Assembly (NCBI GenBank): GCA_021155195.1
Contig: JAJNPV010000049.1
Coordinates: 372,001-436,000, forward strand
Direction of reading: 5' to 3'
DNA from: Ohtaekwangia sp.
GTDB lineage: Bacteria > Bacteroidota > Bacteroidia > Cytophagales > Cyclobacteriaceae
Length of the DNA stretch: 64,000 nucleotides
Shown here: positions 63,044 to 64,000 of the stretch, piece by piece
Layout of the letters: each line of letters begins with the position of its first letter
Position numbering within the stretch: position 1 is the stretch's first letter
Program-made: the position numbers and the translations under genes
Notes under the pieces: generated by a model
What the model saw: only the letters and a program-made list of their open reading frames with translations
Database searches by the model: none
Told to the model about the DNA's origin: nothing

Positions 63044-64000
63044 GTGACCGAACCGGATAAAAACATACCTACCGAAGAAGTAAAACTTAATGACGGCCTG
63101 ATGCGGCTGATCGGAATTCCATTTTTTGGGATTGCTATTCCACTTATGACCGGGCTTTTTGGAGAATTAAGCTGGCGCGATAAAAGTTATTGGTTAGGTT
63201 ATCTCTACTTCATTGGGCTGGCAGCGGCTATCTGGCATGGCAATCGATATTTACTCTTTCGCACCCGTAAAAGGTTTACCTGGTTTGATAAGCCCATCGA
63301 AAAACTGGTGCTGCTTTTCATGAACAATATTTTCTTTACCACACCTCTCACGATAGCGTGGCTTTGCACCTGGTATAACGTTGCTAGCTTTGTGGGTATT
63401 AAATGGAATGTGATTCTGATTGTTGCTTTGGTTAATGTGATCTGTGTATTGTTTGTTACGCATGTTTATGAAACCGTGTTTATGGTGAAGGAACAGCAAA
63501 ACGAACAAGTGAAAAACTCAGAACTCCAGCGTGCAAAAGCCGAAGCGGAACTGGCTGCGTTAAAAAATCAAATCGATCCGCACTTCATGTTCAATTCCTT
63601 GAACACGCTTACTCACCTTATTAAGGTAGATTCAAGCAAAGCCCTGGAGTTTACCGAAAACTTAGCGGAAGTATATCGCTATATTCTCAGTCAGAAAGAT
63701 CAAACGCTTGTGTTGTTGGATGACGAATTGGATTTTACACACAAATACACCGACTTACTTCACCTGCGATTTGGAAATGCGCTCATTATAAAAAAACAAT
63801 TTAACGGTACGGCCGGAAAAGAATTCCTGATTCCTCCTACTTCAGTTTTTGTTGCGTTTGAGAATGCCGTTAAACACAATGAGATCAGCGAAAAACTTCC
63901 AATGCAAATTGATGTGGATGTGCAAGATCACTGGCTGGTGATTACCAACTCTATCCGCGAACGCAAAACACGTGCCCACTCAAGCCGTATTGGATTAAAA
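63044..64000 (+). CDS. LytS-type histidine kinase, partial (C-terminus beyond window)
   Basis: The frame is open from a GTG at 63044 to the window end, 319 codons; an ATG at 63101 is the alternative start. Four membrane segments occupy about residues 25-145, then a coiled linker, then the His_kinase domain with H180 in NQIDPHFMFNSLNTLTHL and the N box FVAFENAVKHNE. Unlike the pseudokinase at 33577 it keeps all key residues. Its regulator presumably follows outside the window. Confidence 0.92.
   Translation, partial: MTEPDKNIPTEEVKLNDGLMRLIGIPFFGIAIPLMTGLFGELSWRDKSYWLGYLYFIGLAAAIWHGNRYLLFRTRKRFTWFDKPIEKLVLLFMNNIFFTTPLTIAWLCTWYNVASFVGIKWNVILIVALVNVICVLFVTHVYETVFMVKEQQNEQVKNSELQRAKAEAELAALKNQIDPHFMFNSLNTLTHLIKVDSSKALEFTENLAEVYRYILSQKDQTLVLLDDELDFTHKYTDLLHLRFGNALIIKKQFNGTAGKEFLIPPTSVFVAFENAVKHNEISEKLPMQIDVDVQDHWLVITNSIRERKTRAHSSRIGLK

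Overview
The window looks like chromosome of a free-living member of the Bacteroidota, most likely the order Cytophagales. The signs are LytS/LytTR and Reg_prop two-component systems, a type IX secretion sorting tail, TonB/outer-membrane barrel genes, DUF5117-type zinc metalloproteases, -7 boxes of the form TAnnTTTG, a near absence of Shine-Dalgarno sequences, and many ATGA-type gene overlaps. No plasmid, phage or CRISPR signature is seen. The species assignment is inference.

Layout. 1-2.7 kb: a partial lamin-tail protein, a DUF952 protein and a membrane histidine kinase. 3.0-10.1 kb: a tight six-gene operon holding a siroheme-dependent nitrite/sulfite reductase (2962) followed by enzymes that together cover siroheme synthesis from glycine and succinyl-CoA: CobA-type methyltransferase, ALA synthase, HemC with a short HemD-like tail, HemB, and a Met8/CysG-N-type dehydrogenase. 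10.0-11.0 kb: a RAYT (Y1 transposase) cassette with inverted REP palindromes, sitting between two copies of the 3' end of the last siroheme gene. 11-13.3 kb: a GNAT acetyltransferase, an amidohydrolase and a TIR-domain protein. 13.4-16.9 kb: a fused acyl-CoA mutase (IcmF) whose reading frame contains two palindromic repeat insertions.

17-31 kb: two secreted paralogues, then mostly minus-strand housekeeping genes (LON-domain protein, apt, hutI, a barrel protein, a TPR/periplasmic-binding protein, guaA, TPR protein, typA) and two divergent RNA methyltransferases. 31-35.4 kb: an SDHY-repeat secreted protein followed by an overlapping operon of a LytS kinase, a LytS-like pseudokinase and a LytTR regulator, with a degenerate tandem duplication and palindromes behind it. 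35.8-43 kb: a SIMPL protein, a large zinc metalloprotease, and a Reg_prop sensor kinase overlapping its LuxR-type regulator. 43-50 kb: a sigma factor, TonB-like protein, tRNA-Arg(ACG), barrel protein, enoyl-CoA hydratase, PAP2-like protein, rpoN and asnS. 50-56.8 kb: universal stress protein, M28 peptidase, a gluconate pair (6-phosphogluconate dehydrogenase and an FGGY kinase), a protein that is nearly only a secretion tail, and the NAD(P)HX repair enzyme. 56.8-60 kb: nuoABCD, split between nuoC and nuoD by a four-helix-bundle (S23) cassette. 60-64 kb: zinc peptidase, PD40 lipoprotein, DUF1761, a small secreted protein and the start of another LytS kinase.

The most unusual material is structural: palindromic repeats that have entered genes in frame (icmF), a RAYT cassette bordered by a gene-end duplication whose differences are all synonymous apart from one frameshift, and a mobile-looking ORF lodged inside the complex I operon. 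On the functional side the clearest points are a self-contained Shemin-type siroheme operon and a kinase/pseudokinase pair next to a repeat-rich candidate sensor.
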